A stretch of DNA of 64,000 bases from JAEUQQ01 sp963697285. Its GTDB lineage: Bacteria; Acidobacteriota; Vicinamibacteria; Vicinamibacterales; JAFNAJ01. Where the stretch lies: positions 558,001-622,000 of the forward strand of contig CAVONI010000002.1 in assembly GCA_963697285.1 (NCBI GenBank), read 5' to 3'. The translations under genes and the position numbers were made by a program. This document shows, piece by piece, positions 18,595-27,451 of this stretch (position 1 is its first letter; each line of letters begins with the position of its first letter). The notes under the pieces are model-generated. The model was not told the DNA's origin. It searched no databases and saw nothing but the letters and a program-made list of their open reading frames with translations.

Positions 18595-19911
18595 TCAGAT
18601 CTGCGCCGGTCGGCGGGCTCGTCGCATGACCCACCACCAGTTCGCCGACGCAAGCAGCATGATCACCACGATCACGAGAAACTCCGCACGGCGCATCTGC
18701 GCAACGAGCGAGACGGCGAACGCGACCCCCAGCCACGCGAACACCGGCCCGCCAGGTGCCCGGTGCGCGTCGGCATCCGGACGCGTCTTGCGCAGGCGCA
18801 GCAGTGCCAGGCACACCGCGCCGTAGGTGAACAGGCGTCCCACCGCAGACAAGACCGCATTCCACACGAATCCGCCGCCCACCGCGAGCGCGCACGTCAC
18901 CACCGCGTAGGCGCAGAGCGAGACCCATGGTGTATGAAAGCGCGGGTGCACGGCGGCGAACACGCGGGGGAAGTCCCCACCGAGCGCGAGGGCGTAGGGA
19001 AGGCGTGGCGTGTTGATCATGCCGGCGCTGAGGATCCCGAGGATCGAGAGCGTCGCGCCGATCGCCATGAACGGTGCCCCGGGCGGGCCCATGAAGGCGC
19101 GTGCGGCGTCTGCCACGGGGCGAGCCCCCTCCGCCGCTCCGGGGACCGCGAGGACCACGGCGTGAATACCGGTGTAGAGGCACGCGCACACGACGAGCGC
19201 GATGCCCAGTGCCAGCGGCAGGTCGCGACGCGGGTCCCTCACTTCGGCCATCGGAAGGAGCGCCGACTCGAATCCCCCGAAGGCGAAGACCAGCAGGAGC
19301 ACCGCCTGCGTCCAGTCTGCCGTGCTGCCCGTCACCACCGGGACGGGCACCTGCGTTCCGACGAGCAGGAGTCCGGCCGCACAGAACACGACCAGCGGCA
19401 CCAGTTTCGCGACCGTCACAAGGTTGCTCAGGCGCGCACCCTTGGCGACACCCATGACGTTGATGCCCGCCAGGACACCGAACACGCCGACGAGAATCGC
19501 GACGCGGGGCAGTGGTTCGGCCGCTGCCGGCACGAACTGTGCGACGTAGGTGACGAACACGTTGGCAATCGCGGCGTGCGCGGTCACCCTGACCAGCAGC
19601 GCCATCCAGCCCATCTGGATGCCGGCGAGGCGGCCGAAGGCTTCGCGCGCGTAGAGGTAGACGCCACCGGCCTCGCGGAATTGCGAACCCACCTCGGCGA
19701 AGCACGCCATGATCACGCCAATCCCGACGGCCGCCAGCAACGTCGCCAAGGTGGCCGCGCTGCCTACCAACCTGATGGTCTCGGCGGGCACGCCATAGAT
19801 GCCGCTGCCAATGATCGAGTTGAGCGTGAGGGCGACGAGCGTCCATCGCCCGATCTCGCGGACGAGGCCCGGGCCCTCCGACGTGGCGGTTTCGGGATCG
19901 GGGGCAGACAT
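18595..19911 (-). CDS. APC-family amino acid permease
   Basis: A 438-aa integral membrane transporter with 12 predicted hydrophobic segments. The first helix carries the unwound IIGSGIYGVP motif that binds the substrate amino and carboxyl groups in the LeuT-fold amino acid/polyamine/organocation family. FAFGGFESALLPMAEVRDPRRDLP in helix 6 and the following loop is the second family signature. It stands alone, convergent with the TonB-type receptor gene (224 bases between them with nothing recognisable) and divergent from the M23 peptidase gene. Substrate and direction cannot be told from sequence. Confidence 0.85.
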   Translation of the reverse strand: MSAPDPETATSEGPGLVREIGRWTLVALTLNSIIGSGIYGVPAETIRLVGSAATLATLLAAVGIGVIMACFAEVGSQFREAGGVYLYAREAFGRLAGIQMGWMALLVRVTAHAAIANVFVTYVAQFVPAAAEPLPRVAILVGVFGVLAGINVMGVAKGARLSNLVTVAKLVPLVVFCAAGLLLVGTQVPVPVVTGSTADWTQAVLLLVFAFGGFESALLPMAEVRDPRRDLPLALGIALVVCACLYTGIHAVVLAVPGAAEGARPVADAARAFMGPPGAPFMAIGATLSILGILSAGMINTPRLPYALALGGDFPRVFAAVHPRFHTPWVSLCAYAVVTCALAVGGGFVWNAVLSAVGRLFTYGAVCLALLRLRKTRPDADAHRAPGGPVFAWLGVAFAVSLVAQMRRAEFLVIVVIMLLASANWWWVMRRARRPAQI

Positions 19912-20057
19912 TGGCGGGGGTGAGCGACGGGACTATAGCATCGCCTCGTCAGGGCGCGGATCCGCCTGGACGAATCCGTGGCACCCGTCTCGCGCCCCGA
20001 CGCGAATCCGGTGAAATGAAGGACGAGGATCGAGGGTCGCGCTATGATCGTTGTCCC

Positions 20058-21434
20058 ATGAAGGCCCTCGTCATCGCCATCCTCCTGATCGTCGCCCTCG
20101 TCCTCGGTACGTTCCTCGTCGCCGGACGGTCACCTGCCCCCGTTATCTCGATCGTCCAGCCCGGCGAGAACATCGGCCAGAAGTCGATGCTCGAGGTCCT
20201 CGTGGACGCACCGCGCGGAGAGCTGAGCAGTTTCACCGCCACGCTCGAGCAGAACGGCCAGTCGTTCCCGCTCTTCGCACAGGCCCCCGACGCCGCCGGG
20301 CTCACGCAGGACGGTCCCGACCGGGTGAAGCTCAGCCTGCCCATCGGCAAGGCCACCACGCCGCAGTTGACCAGCGGCCCGGCACGCATCGTCGTCTCGG
20401 CAGCCCGGACGGTCATGTTCGGGATGCGGACACGCTCGGCACAGGCGACCCGGGATGTCACCGTGCGGCTCGAGCCGCCGCGCGTTGCCGTGATGTCGCT
20501 GCACCACTTCGTGAACCACGGCGGATCCGAGATGGTCGTCTATCGCGCGACACCGAACGACGTCGCGTCGGGCGTCCGCGTCGGCGATCGGGAATTCCCG
20601 GGGTTCCCGGCCACGGGCGCAGGCGTCCCTGCCACCGATCCCGCCCTGCGCGTCGCGTTCTTCGCCCTCGCGTGGGACCAGGATCTCGACTCGCCGATGA
20701 GCGTGTTCGCCCGGGATGCCGCGGGAAACGAAGCCACCGCCACCATCGAGCACCGGGTCTTCCCGAAGCCGTTCAGGAAGTCGACCATAGACCTGCCCGA
20801 CAGCTTCCTGCAGCGCGTCGTGCCCGCCATCCTGTCGAACACGCCGTCGCTCGAGGTCGCGGATCCCAACGATCTCGTCGAGAGCTTCCTGACCATCAAC
20901 CGCGAGTTGCGCAAGTCGAACAACGAGACGATCGCGGCCCTCGCCGCGAAGACATCGCCGACGATCCTCTGGACCGAGCCGTTCCTGCAGCTCGGCAACT
21001 CACAGGTCGAGGCGAGCTTCGCGGATCAGCGCACCTACCGCCACGGTGGAGCCGAGATCGACCGCCAGGTCCACCTGGGCTTCGATCTCGCCGTCACCGC
21101 CCAGGTGCCGGTCCGATCGTCGAACACCGGCGTCGTGGTGTTGGCCGACTATCTCGGCATCTACGGGAACTGCATCGTCGTCGACCACGGGATGGGCGTG
21201 CAGTCGCTCTACGGCCACCTGTCGTCGATCGACGTCAAGCCCGGCGACGCGGTCACGCGTGACCAGGTGATGGGCCGCAGCGGAATGACCGGCCTCGCCG
21301 GCGGGGATCACCTGCACTTCACGATGCTGGTGAACGGCCAGCAGGTGACGCCGGTCGACTGGTGGAGCACGCAGTGGCTCGAGGATCGCGTGAACCGCAA
21401 GTGGCGCGAGGCGGGCCGTCCCCCCACCCCGTAA
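20058..21434 (+). CDS. M23 family (LytM-type) metallopeptidase
   Basis: A 458-aa envelope protein. An N-terminal hydrophobic segment (ALVIAILLIVALVLGTFLVAG) anchors it in the inner membrane; about 310 residues of beta-rich region follow, then a C-terminal M23 domain. The zinc ligands are present in HLGFDLA (near residue 338) and HLHF (near 417), so it should be an active endopeptidase on peptidoglycan crosslinks. ATG 20058 was chosen because it places the membrane segment at the N-terminus; the in-frame upstream region has no hydrophobic segment. A TATGAT box lies at 20043-20048, nine bases before the start. Confidence 0.85.
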   Translation: MKALVIAILLIVALVLGTFLVAGRSPAPVISIVQPGENIGQKSMLEVLVDAPRGELSSFTATLEQNGQSFPLFAQAPDAAGLTQDGPDRVKLSLPIGKATTPQLTSGPARIVVSAARTVMFGMRTRSAQATRDVTVRLEPPRVAVMSLHHFVNHGGSEMVVYRATPNDVASGVRVGDREFPGFPATGAGVPATDPALRVAFFALAWDQDLDSPMSVFARDAAGNEATATIEHRVFPKPFRKSTIDLPDSFLQRVVPAILSNTPSLEVADPNDLVESFLTINRELRKSNNETIAALAAKTSPTILWTEPFLQLGNSQVEASFADQRTYRHGGAEIDRQVHLGFDLAVTAQVPVRSSNTGVVVLADYLGIYGNCIVVDHGMGVQSLYGHLSSIDVKPGDAVTRDQVMGRSGMTGLAGGDHLHFTMLVNGQQVTPVDWWSTQWLEDRVNRKWREAGRPPTP

Positions 21435-21455
21435 ACCCGTGCCACCGGCCCGCCC

Positions 21456-21482
21456 GTAGGGGCCGCGCCCCCGTGCGGCCCG
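21456..21482 (+). repeat. 27-bp palindromic repeat, copy 1
   Basis: Begins GTAGGGGCCGCG and has internal arms GGGCCGC (21460-21466) and GCGGCCC (21475-21481). Near-identical copies are at 24795-24821, 24903-24929 (opposite strand) and 60328-60354. It lies 21 bases after the M23 stop. The surrounding 21435-21585 stretch is a low-complexity G/C sequence without a gene. Confidence 0.75.
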
Positions 21483-21597
21483 CCACCCGCCGCCTCGCCC
21501 GTCGCGCCCGCGCCCCCGCGCGGCCGCAACCCACGCCGCCCCCTGCCCGGGGCACCTCTGCCCTTCCCCGTCACCGCGTTGTACAATGTCCGACGCA

Positions 21598-22485
21598 ATG
21601 AAGAGCGATGTCCTGAGCATGGCCGGGTCGCGCGGCCGATTCGCCGACTACGTCGAGTTGTCGAAGCCCCGCCTCAACCTGCTGGTGATCCTCACGGCCG
21701 CGGCGGGCTTCTACCTGGCCATGGGCCGCGACATCCACTGGATCGCGTTCTGGAACACGGTGCTCGGCACCGCGATGGTTGCCGGCGGCGCGTCGGCAAT
21801 GAACCAGATCTACGAGCGGCGCACCGACCTGGTCATGTCGCGAACACGGATGCGCCCGCTGCCCGACGGCCGCGTCTCGCCGGTCGAGGCCGGCGTCTTC
21901 GCGCTGATGATGGCGGTGGGCGGCCTGCTCGTGCTGGCGGTCGGCACGAACACGCTGGCGGCGATGGTCGCACTCGCCACGCTGGTGACCTACGTTGGCA
22001 TCTACACGCCGCTCAAGCTGCGCACGTCGTTCGCGACGGTGGTCGGGGCGGTGCCGGGTGCGCTGCCGCCGATGATTGGCTGGGCCGCCGCCACGGGCAC
22101 GGTGACGCGTGAGGCGTGGCTGCTGTTCGCGATCGTCTTCCTGTGGCAGATGCCGCACTTCCTCGCGATCGCGTGGATGCTCCGCGACGACTACGCACGC
22201 GCAGGGTTTCCGATGCTTCCGGTCATCGAGCCCGACGGTCGCAGCACCGCGCGGCAGGTGGCGGCGTACGCGGCCGCACTCGTGCCGGTGAGCCTCGTGC
22301 CGACGGCGTTGAACATCACCTCCACCGGTTACGTGTACTTCGCCCTTGCGCTCAGCCTCGCGTTCTTCGCGTTGAGCATACGCTTCGCCCTGCAGCGCAC
22401 CGACGCGCACGCACGCGCCCTCTTCTTCGGTTCGATCATCTACCTGCCGCTGGTGTGGATCCTGATGATCGTCACGCGCATCTGA
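21598..22485 (+). CDS. ctaB: Protoheme IX farnesyltransferase (heme O synthase)
   Basis: A polytopic UbiA-family prenyltransferase of 295 aa that converts heme B to heme O for cytochrome oxidases. The first prenyl-diphosphate motif is NQIYERRTDLVMSRTRMRPLP, with the family's NxxxxxxD and RTxxRPLP; the second loop follows YTPLKLRTS near residue 140. About eight or nine membrane helices are predicted. An upstream in-frame ATG at 21586 lies inside a TACAAT -10 box (21582-21587), so the ATG at 21598 is preferred. It is followed by an ABC transporter and a DUF420 gene, which supports an oxidase biogenesis role. Confidence 0.9.
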   Translation: MKSDVLSMAGSRGRFADYVELSKPRLNLLVILTAAAGFYLAMGRDIHWIAFWNTVLGTAMVAGGASAMNQIYERRTDLVMSRTRMRPLPDGRVSPVEAGVFALMMAVGGLLVLAVGTNTLAAMVALATLVTYVGIYTPLKLRTSFATVVGAVPGALPPMIGWAAATGTVTREAWLLFAIVFLWQMPHFLAIAWMLRDDYARAGFPMLPVIEPDGRSTARQVAAYAAALVPVSLVPTALNITSTGYVYFALALSLAFFALSIRFALQRTDAHARALFFGSIIYLPLVWILMIVTRI

Positions 22486-22526
22486 GGCAGCGGCGCCCCC
22501 GCCCTGGCCGGGGCGCCCTCGATCCC

Positions 22527-23453
22527 GTGAGCGACTATCCACCGGCCCTGCACGTCTCGCACCTGACACATCGCTATGGGGATCGGGTCGCGCTCGACGA
22601 CGTGTCGTTCGACGTGCCGCAGGGTTGCGCGTTTGCGCTGCTCGGACCGAACGGCGGGGGCAAGACGACGCTGTTCCACATCATCAGCACGCTGTTGCGC
22701 GCCTCGGCGGGTATCGTGCGCCTGCTCGGGTGCGACGTGCGCACCGACGCGGCAGGTGCACGGCGTTCGCTCGGCGTCGTGTTCCAGTCGCCCGCGCTCG
22801 ATCCGCGCCTCACGGTGCGCGAGAACCTCGTGCACCACGGCCACCTGTACGGACTGCACGGCGCGTCCCTCTCCGGTCGCATCGATGACGCCCTCACCGT
22901 GTTCGGACTGGCCGATCGGCGCGACGAGCGGGTGGACCGCCTCTCGGGCGGGATGCAACGGCGCGTCGAGATCGCCAAGGCGCTCATCCCGCGACCGCGG
23001 CTCCTGCTGCTCGACGAACCGTCGACCGGGCTCGATCCGCGCGCACGGCGAGACCTCAACGAGGCGCTGCGCACCGTCCGTGAGACGACCGGGGCCACTG
23101 TCGTCCTCACCACGCACCTGATGGACGACGCGGCGCAGGCCGACCGCGTGGGCATCCTGCACCAGGGGCGGCTCGTCGCGCTCGACACGCCGCAGCGGTT
23201 GATCACGCATGTCGGCGGCGACGTGCTGTGGATCGACACCGCGGCACCCGGCGAGCTGCTCGCGCGCCTGCGCGAGCGATTCGCCCTCGAGGGCCAGGAG
23301 GTCGAAGGCCGCATCCGCATCGAGCGTGCCGACGCGGCGAACTTCATCCCGCAGGTCGTCGAGGCATTCCCGGGCGAGATCGACGCCATCACCTACGCGC
23401 GACCGACGCTCGACGACGTGTTCGTGCACCACACGGGAGCGCGCCTCCATTGA
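22527..23453 (+). CDS. ABC transporter ATP-binding protein (oxidase-linked cluster)
   Basis: A 308-aa ATPase. Walker A is GPNGGGKTT (residues about 41-49), the signature is LSGGMQRR, Walker B is RLLLLDEPSTGLD, and the H-loop follows in TTHLMDDA. The last 80 residues are a small C-terminal domain ending in ARPTLDDVFVHHTG, as in DrrA/CcmA-like exporters of the ABC-2 type. GTG 22527 is the start, 41 bases after ctaB. The permease gene follows after a 134-base gap that holds no convincing gene. Confidence 0.9.
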   Translation: MSDYPPALHVSHLTHRYGDRVALDDVSFDVPQGCAFALLGPNGGGKTTLFHIISTLLRASAGIVRLLGCDVRTDAAGARRSLGVVFQSPALDPRLTVRENLVHHGHLYGLHGASLSGRIDDALTVFGLADRRDERVDRLSGGMQRRVEIAKALIPRPRLLLLDEPSTGLDPRARRDLNEALRTVRETTGATVVLTTHLMDDAAQADRVGILHQGRLVALDTPQRLITHVGGDVLWIDTAAPGELLARLRERFALEGQEVEGRIRIERADAANFIPQVVEAFPGEIDAITYARPTLDDVFVHHTGARLH

Positions 23454-23587
23454 ACGCCGATCGCCACGACGCCGCTGGCCTCGAGGTGCGGCCCCTGCGA
23501 CCACCGTGGCGCGTTCTCGCCGGTGCCGGGTGGTGTCGCCGTTCAACCTGCGTGCGGCGCAACCGGGTCGAAGGGTAGCGGCACATC

Positions 23588-24351
23588 ATGTGGCTGGCAT
23601 CTCTCACCCTGTGGCATCGCGACATCGTCCGCTTCATGCGGCAGGGCAGCCGCGTGGTTGGCGCGCTCGCGACGCCGCTCGTCTTCTGGATCGTGCTGGG
23701 CTCAGGGTTTGGCCAGTCGTTCAGGCCGGCCGGGGGTGATGACGCCGGCTACCTGGCCTGGTTCTTCCCGGGGACGATCGCGATGATCGTGCTGTTCAGC
23801 GCCATCTTCTCGACCATCTCGGTGATCGAGGATCGCCAGCAGGGATTCCTGCAGGGCGTGCTGGTCGCGCCGTGCCCCCGCATGGCCATCGTTGCCGGCA
23901 AGCTGCTCGGCGGCACGACGCTGGCGTTGATGCAGGCACTGCCCTTCCTCGCCCTGGCGCCCCTGGCGGGCGTGGGGCTGACGTGGTCGGCAGTGCCGGC
24001 GACCGTGGGCATCATCGCGCTGCTCGGGTTTGCGCTCACGGGGCTGGGGTTCGTCATCGCGTGGCGACTCGACTCGACGCAGGGATTCCACGCGATCATG
24101 AACCTCCTGCTCGTGCCCATGTGGCTGCTGTCGGGAGCCGTGTTCCCGGCATCGGGCGCGTCGGGATGGGTAAGGGCCTGATGGCCGTCAACCCGATGAC
24201 CTACGGGGTGTCTGCCCTCAAGCATGCGATGCTGGGCGCATCTGACGGACCGTCGCCAATCATCGCGTGGAGCGTCACGGCGGCGTTCGCCGTGGTCATG
24301 CTGATCCTGGGCGCCATCCTGGCCGGTCGCGAGTCGCGCACCGCCCGCTGA
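23588..24351 (+). CDS. ABC-2 type transporter permease, frameshifted
   Basis: A six-helix permease of about 254 aa that pairs with the ATPase before it. The first frame runs from ATG 23588 through DRQQGFLQGVLVAP and ends prematurely at 24181 just after LSGAVFPASGASGW. The continuation in another frame reads GLMAVNPMTYGVSALKHAML, the usual last loop of this family, and ends at 24351. One base appears to be missing near 24168. The transported compound is unknown; heme, copper or a lipid are possible given the flanking heme O synthase and DUF420 genes. Confidence 0.78.
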
Positions 24352-24381
24352 TCGCTGCGCCGCGCACCGGAGCGTCACCCC

Positions 24382-24798
24382 ATGCTGCACGTCACGGATC
24401 TCCCCGCACTCAACGCCACGCTGAACGGCATCGCCACCATCCTGCTCACGATGGGATGGGTGTTCATCCGGCGCCGAGACGTCGCGAAGCACCGCGTGTG
24501 CATGATCGGGGCGCTCATCGCGTCGGCGGCGTTCCTGACGTCGTATCTCGTCTACCACTATCACATCGGATCGCGGCCCTTCCCCCACGAGGGCCCGATT
24601 CGCCTCGTGTACTTCGCGATCCTCGTCACGCACGTCGTGCTGGCGACGGCAATCGTGCCCCTCGTCCTCATGACCGTGTCGCGTGCGTTCCGCGAGCAGT
24701 TCGCGCGCCACCGCGCGATCGCCAGGTGGACGCTGCCCCTCTGGCTCTACGTCTCGGTGACCGGCGTGGTCGTCTACTGGATGCTGTACCGGATGTAG
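24382..24798 (+). CDS. DUF420 family membrane protein (CtaM-like)
   Basis: A 138-aa membrane protein with four hydrophobic segments. Conserved histidines occur in YLVYHYHIGSRPF and ILVTHVVLA, with RHRAIARWTLPLWLYVSVTGVVVY at the end, matching DUF420. The Bacillus member (CtaM) is needed to assemble a heme A-type cytochrome oxidase. Its stop codon TAG is part of a 27-bp palindromic repeat. It is the last gene of the ctaB-ABC cluster. No oxidase subunit genes lie in the window. Confidence 0.78.
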   Translation: MLHVTDLPALNATLNGIATILLTMGWVFIRRRDVAKHRVCMIGALIASAAFLTSYLVYHYHIGSRPFPHEGPIRLVYFAILVTHVVLATAIVPLVLMTVSRAFREQFARHRAIARWTLPLWLYVSVTGVVVYWMLYRM

Positions 24799-24821
24799 GG
24801 GCGGCGCCCCTGTGCCGCCCG
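24795..24821 (+). repeat. 27-bp palindromic repeat, copy 2
   Basis: Begins GTAGGGGCGGCG and contains the arms GGGCGGC and GCCGCCC. Its TAG is the stop codon of the DUF420 gene. The paired changes relative to copy 1 (CCGC to CGGC in one arm, matched in the other) keep the stem, which suggests selection for the hairpin. Confidence 0.72.
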
Positions 24822-24862
24822 ATCACGACGGGTCGTATGTGAAGAGGCCGCGCAGGGGCAGA

Positions 24863-24929
24863 TTTCCGGGCCGCGCAGGGTTTCCGGGCCGCGCAGGGTT
24901 TCCGGGCCGCGCAGGGGCGCGGCCCCTAC
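24863..24929 (-). repeat. Tandem 18-bp repeats next to 27-bp palindromic repeat, copy 3
   Basis: Three head-to-tail copies of an 18-base unit (TTTCCGGGCCGCGCAGGG on the plus strand) occupy 24863-24916. They run into a 27-bp palindrome on the minus strand (24903-24929). That palindrome begins four bases after the stop of the NamZ fusion gene. Each 18-base unit shares the GGGCCGCGCAGGG half with the palindrome, so the array probably arose by duplication of half an element. The region lies between two convergent genes and could act as a bidirectional terminator. Confidence 0.7.
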
Positions 24930-24932
24930 ACA

Positions 24933-27311
24933 TCAGTACAACAGGTACCTCGCCCGCACCAGGCGCCACTGCGCCTCGCCGGCCCCCCACGACGCGGCGA
25001 TCGCGCCGGGATCCTCGCCCGCCGTCGCCCGCGCGAGCGACTCCGGCGAGCCGAACAACACCGCCGTGCGCTGCAACTTGTAGTCGTCGGGGTACAAGCG
25101 CGCGAGGGCAGCCGCAATCTCGAGGCCGACCCGCACCGGGCGCAGCGACTCGCGATTGGTGATCACCATGAACACGCCTTCGCACCGCACGCCCTTGTGC
25201 ACACTCGATGCCGGCGTGAACGACACCGGGTAGAAGCGGATGCCCGGAAGCGACCGCGCGTTCAACGCGTCGGCGAGCTGGATGCCCTTGATGAACGGGG
25301 CGCCGACCTGCTCGAACGGGGTGTCGGTGCCGCGCCCGACCGAGATGTTCGAGAACTCGATGCTCCCGATGCCCGGGTAGAGAGTCGCCTCGTTCAGGTT
25401 CCGCATGTTCGGCGAGACGTTCACCCAGGGCAGGCCCGTCTCGTCGAACCAGTCACCACGCGAGTAGCCCTTCATCGCCACGACCTCGAGCGTGACGCCG
25501 ATCTTCCGCTCGCCGTTGAACAGCCTCGCCAGCTCGCCGATCGTCATCCCGTGCCGTGTCGGCATGGTCGGCTCGTAACCGGCGAAGCCTGTCAGTGCCG
25601 GATCGAGCAGCGGGCCTTCAATCTGCCAGCCATTGATCGGATTCGGGCGATCCAGCACGACGACCCTGATGCCGCGCGTGGCGCACTCCTCCATGATGTA
25701 GGCCATGGTCGTCATGTAGGTGTAGAACCGCGCGCCGATGTCCTGCAGGTCGATCACGATCGTGTCGATGCCCTGCAGCATCGCATCGGTCGGCCGGCGT
25801 GCGTCGCCGTAGAGCGAGTGGATCTGCAGGCCGGTCTTCTCGTCGCGTTCCGACGGCACTTCGGCGTCGACGCTGCCGCGGATGCCGTGCTCCGGGCTGA
25901 ACAGCGCCACGAGGGTGAGGTCCTTCTGCGCGAAGAACAGATCGATCGCCGTCGCCCCGTCGCGTGCAAGGCCCGTGTGGTTCGTCACGAGCCCGATGCG
26001 ACGGCCCTTCAGGCGCGCGAAGTTCTCGGCGCGCAGCACGTCGAGACCCGACATCACGGAGCGACGCGCCGGCACGGCGATGTCACCCGAGGGGGCGAGC
26101 GGAATCCCGGGCGCCGGTGTCGCCGTGGCCTGGAGGGAACCGGGAAGCGCCGACGCCGCAATCGCGGCGACTCGCGCGCGCAGTGGCCCCACGTCGCCCT
26201 TCCCGTCCGGATGCACGCGGTTCGACACGAACACCACGAATGACCGCGACGTCGGGTCGATCCACAGGGAGGTTCCCGTGAATCCCGTGTGTCCAAACGA
26301 CCCCACCGGGAACAGGTCGCCGCGGTTCGACGAGTACGACGTGTCGATGTCCCAGCCGAGCCCGCGCACCTGCCGCATGCCCGGCGGCGTGGATGGCGTG
26401 ATCATCCGCTGCACGCTCATCGACGACAGGACCCGCACGCCGTCGAGCGTGCCGCCATTGAGCAGCATGCGCGCGAAGCGTGCGAGGTCGCGCGCCGTCG
26501 TGAACATGCCCGCGTGCCCGGCCACGCCACCCATGCGACGCGCCGTCGGATCGTGCACCACGCCTCGCAGCATCGCCTGGTTCGGCCCGTCGCAGGGCCA
26601 TCCCATCGGCGTGCACAACTCGGTCGGCGCCACGCGTGGCTTCAGTGTGTCAGGGGGCAGGAACATCGTGTCGGTCATGCCGAGCGGCACGAACAGGCGC
26701 TCGCGCGCGAAGCGCTCGAACGGTTCTCCCGACACCACCGCGACCACGTGCGCCAGCAGGAAGAAGTTGATGTCGCTGTAGACGAAGCGGACGTCCGGCG
26801 CGCTCGTCGGCACCTCCTCGATGGCCCGCGCGATCGCGGTGCCCGCGCCGGTCCAGTCGTCGTTCAGGTCGAGATCGGGTCGCAGGCCCGAGGTGTGCGT
26901 GAGCAGGTGCCGGATGGTGATGTCGCCCTTGCCGTATCGCTCGAAGCCCGGGATGTACGCCGCCACACGATCGGCGAGCCGTATCTTCCCCTGCTCGATC
27001 AGCATCATCACCGATGGCGTCGTCGCGACAACCTTGGTCAGCGACGCGGCGTCGAAGACGGTGTCGACCGTCATGGGCTCGACGGCCGGCGCGATCGCCC
27101 GGTTTCCGAATGCACGCTCGAACACGACCCTGTCGTGATACCCGATGAGCACGACCGCACCAGGAAGCTTCTTGTCGCGGATGGCCTCGTTCACGAGCGG
27201 CCCGATTGCCTCGAGGCGGCGTTCATCCACCGGGGAGCGCGATGCCGGCGGGGCCTGTGCCCGCGACGCAGTCGCGGCGGCGAGCACCAGACAGGCGAGC
27301 ACGAGCGACAC
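24933..27311 (-). CDS. Secreted fusion: class C beta-lactamase-like amidase + NamZ-type exo-muramidase (DUF1343)
   Basis: A 792-aa exported protein. Residues 1-18 form a signal peptide. Residues about 25-375 are a serine hydrolase of the class C beta-lactamase family with the catalytic SLTK tetrad and the second motif YSDINF. Residues about 410-792 are DUF1343, the exo-beta-N-acetylmuramidase family NamZ, with LVTNHTGLARDG, SPEHGIRG and LDRPNPINGWQIEGP. In Bacillus, NamZ (YbbC) and a beta-lactamase-like amidase (YbbE) are separate products of one operon for recovering muramic acid from cell walls; here both activities are in one chain. GTG 27311 is the only start that keeps the signal peptide. 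The 3' end is next to repeat copy 3. Confidence 0.85.
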   Translation of the reverse strand: MSLVLACLVLAAATASRAQAPPASRSPVDERRLEAIGPLVNEAIRDKKLPGAVVLIGYHDRVVFERAFGNRAIAPAVEPMTVDTVFDAASLTKVVATTPSVMMLIEQGKIRLADRVAAYIPGFERYGKGDITIRHLLTHTSGLRPDLDLNDDWTGAGTAIARAIEEVPTSAPDVRFVYSDINFFLLAHVVAVVSGEPFERFARERLFVPLGMTDTMFLPPDTLKPRVAPTELCTPMGWPCDGPNQAMLRGVVHDPTARRMGGVAGHAGMFTTARDLARFARMLLNGGTLDGVRVLSSMSVQRMITPSTPPGMRQVRGLGWDIDTSYSSNRGDLFPVGSFGHTGFTGTSLWIDPTSRSFVVFVSNRVHPDGKGDVGPLRARVAAIAASALPGSLQATATPAPGIPLAPSGDIAVPARRSVMSGLDVLRAENFARLKGRRIGLVTNHTGLARDGATAIDLFFAQKDLTLVALFSPEHGIRGSVDAEVPSERDEKTGLQIHSLYGDARRPTDAMLQGIDTIVIDLQDIGARFYTYMTTMAYIMEECATRGIRVVVLDRPNPINGWQIEGPLLDPALTGFAGYEPTMPTRHGMTIGELARLFNGERKIGVTLEVVAMKGYSRGDWFDETGLPWVNVSPNMRNLNEATLYPGIGSIEFSNISVGRGTDTPFEQVGAPFIKGIQLADALNARSLPGIRFYPVSFTPASSVHKGVRCEGVFMVITNRESLRPVRVGLEIAAALARLYPDDYKLQRTAVLFGSPESLARATAGEDPGAIAASWGAGEAQWRLVRARYLLY

Positions 27312-27451
27312 CGCGCAGGGGCGGTGGCCGGGACGTCGCGCGGGCAGTACCGACTGATGAGCGAGGAATCATGATCGTTGGCCTTCCTTCACGATGCGCG
27401 TGGATTATACTGGCCCGGTCAGTCATACGTTCTGCGGTTCGGAGATCGATC

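Noticed and set aside
21586..21597. ATG 21586 as the start of ctaB
   Set aside because: It lies within a TACAAT -10 box, and ATG 21598 gives the same family N-terminus.
23454..23587. A short frame of about 40 residues between the ABC ATPase and permease genes
   Set aside because: TTG start, no recognisable features and no ribosome binding site.
24863..24916. Tandem 18-bp units as a CRISPR array
   Set aside because: Units are directly adjacent with no spacers, and no cas genes are present.
27206..27451. Open frame upstream of the TPR gene at 27452
   Set aside because: It overlaps the 5' end of the divergent NamZ fusion gene and lacks hydrophobic signal sequence; the signal peptide begins only after ATG 27452.
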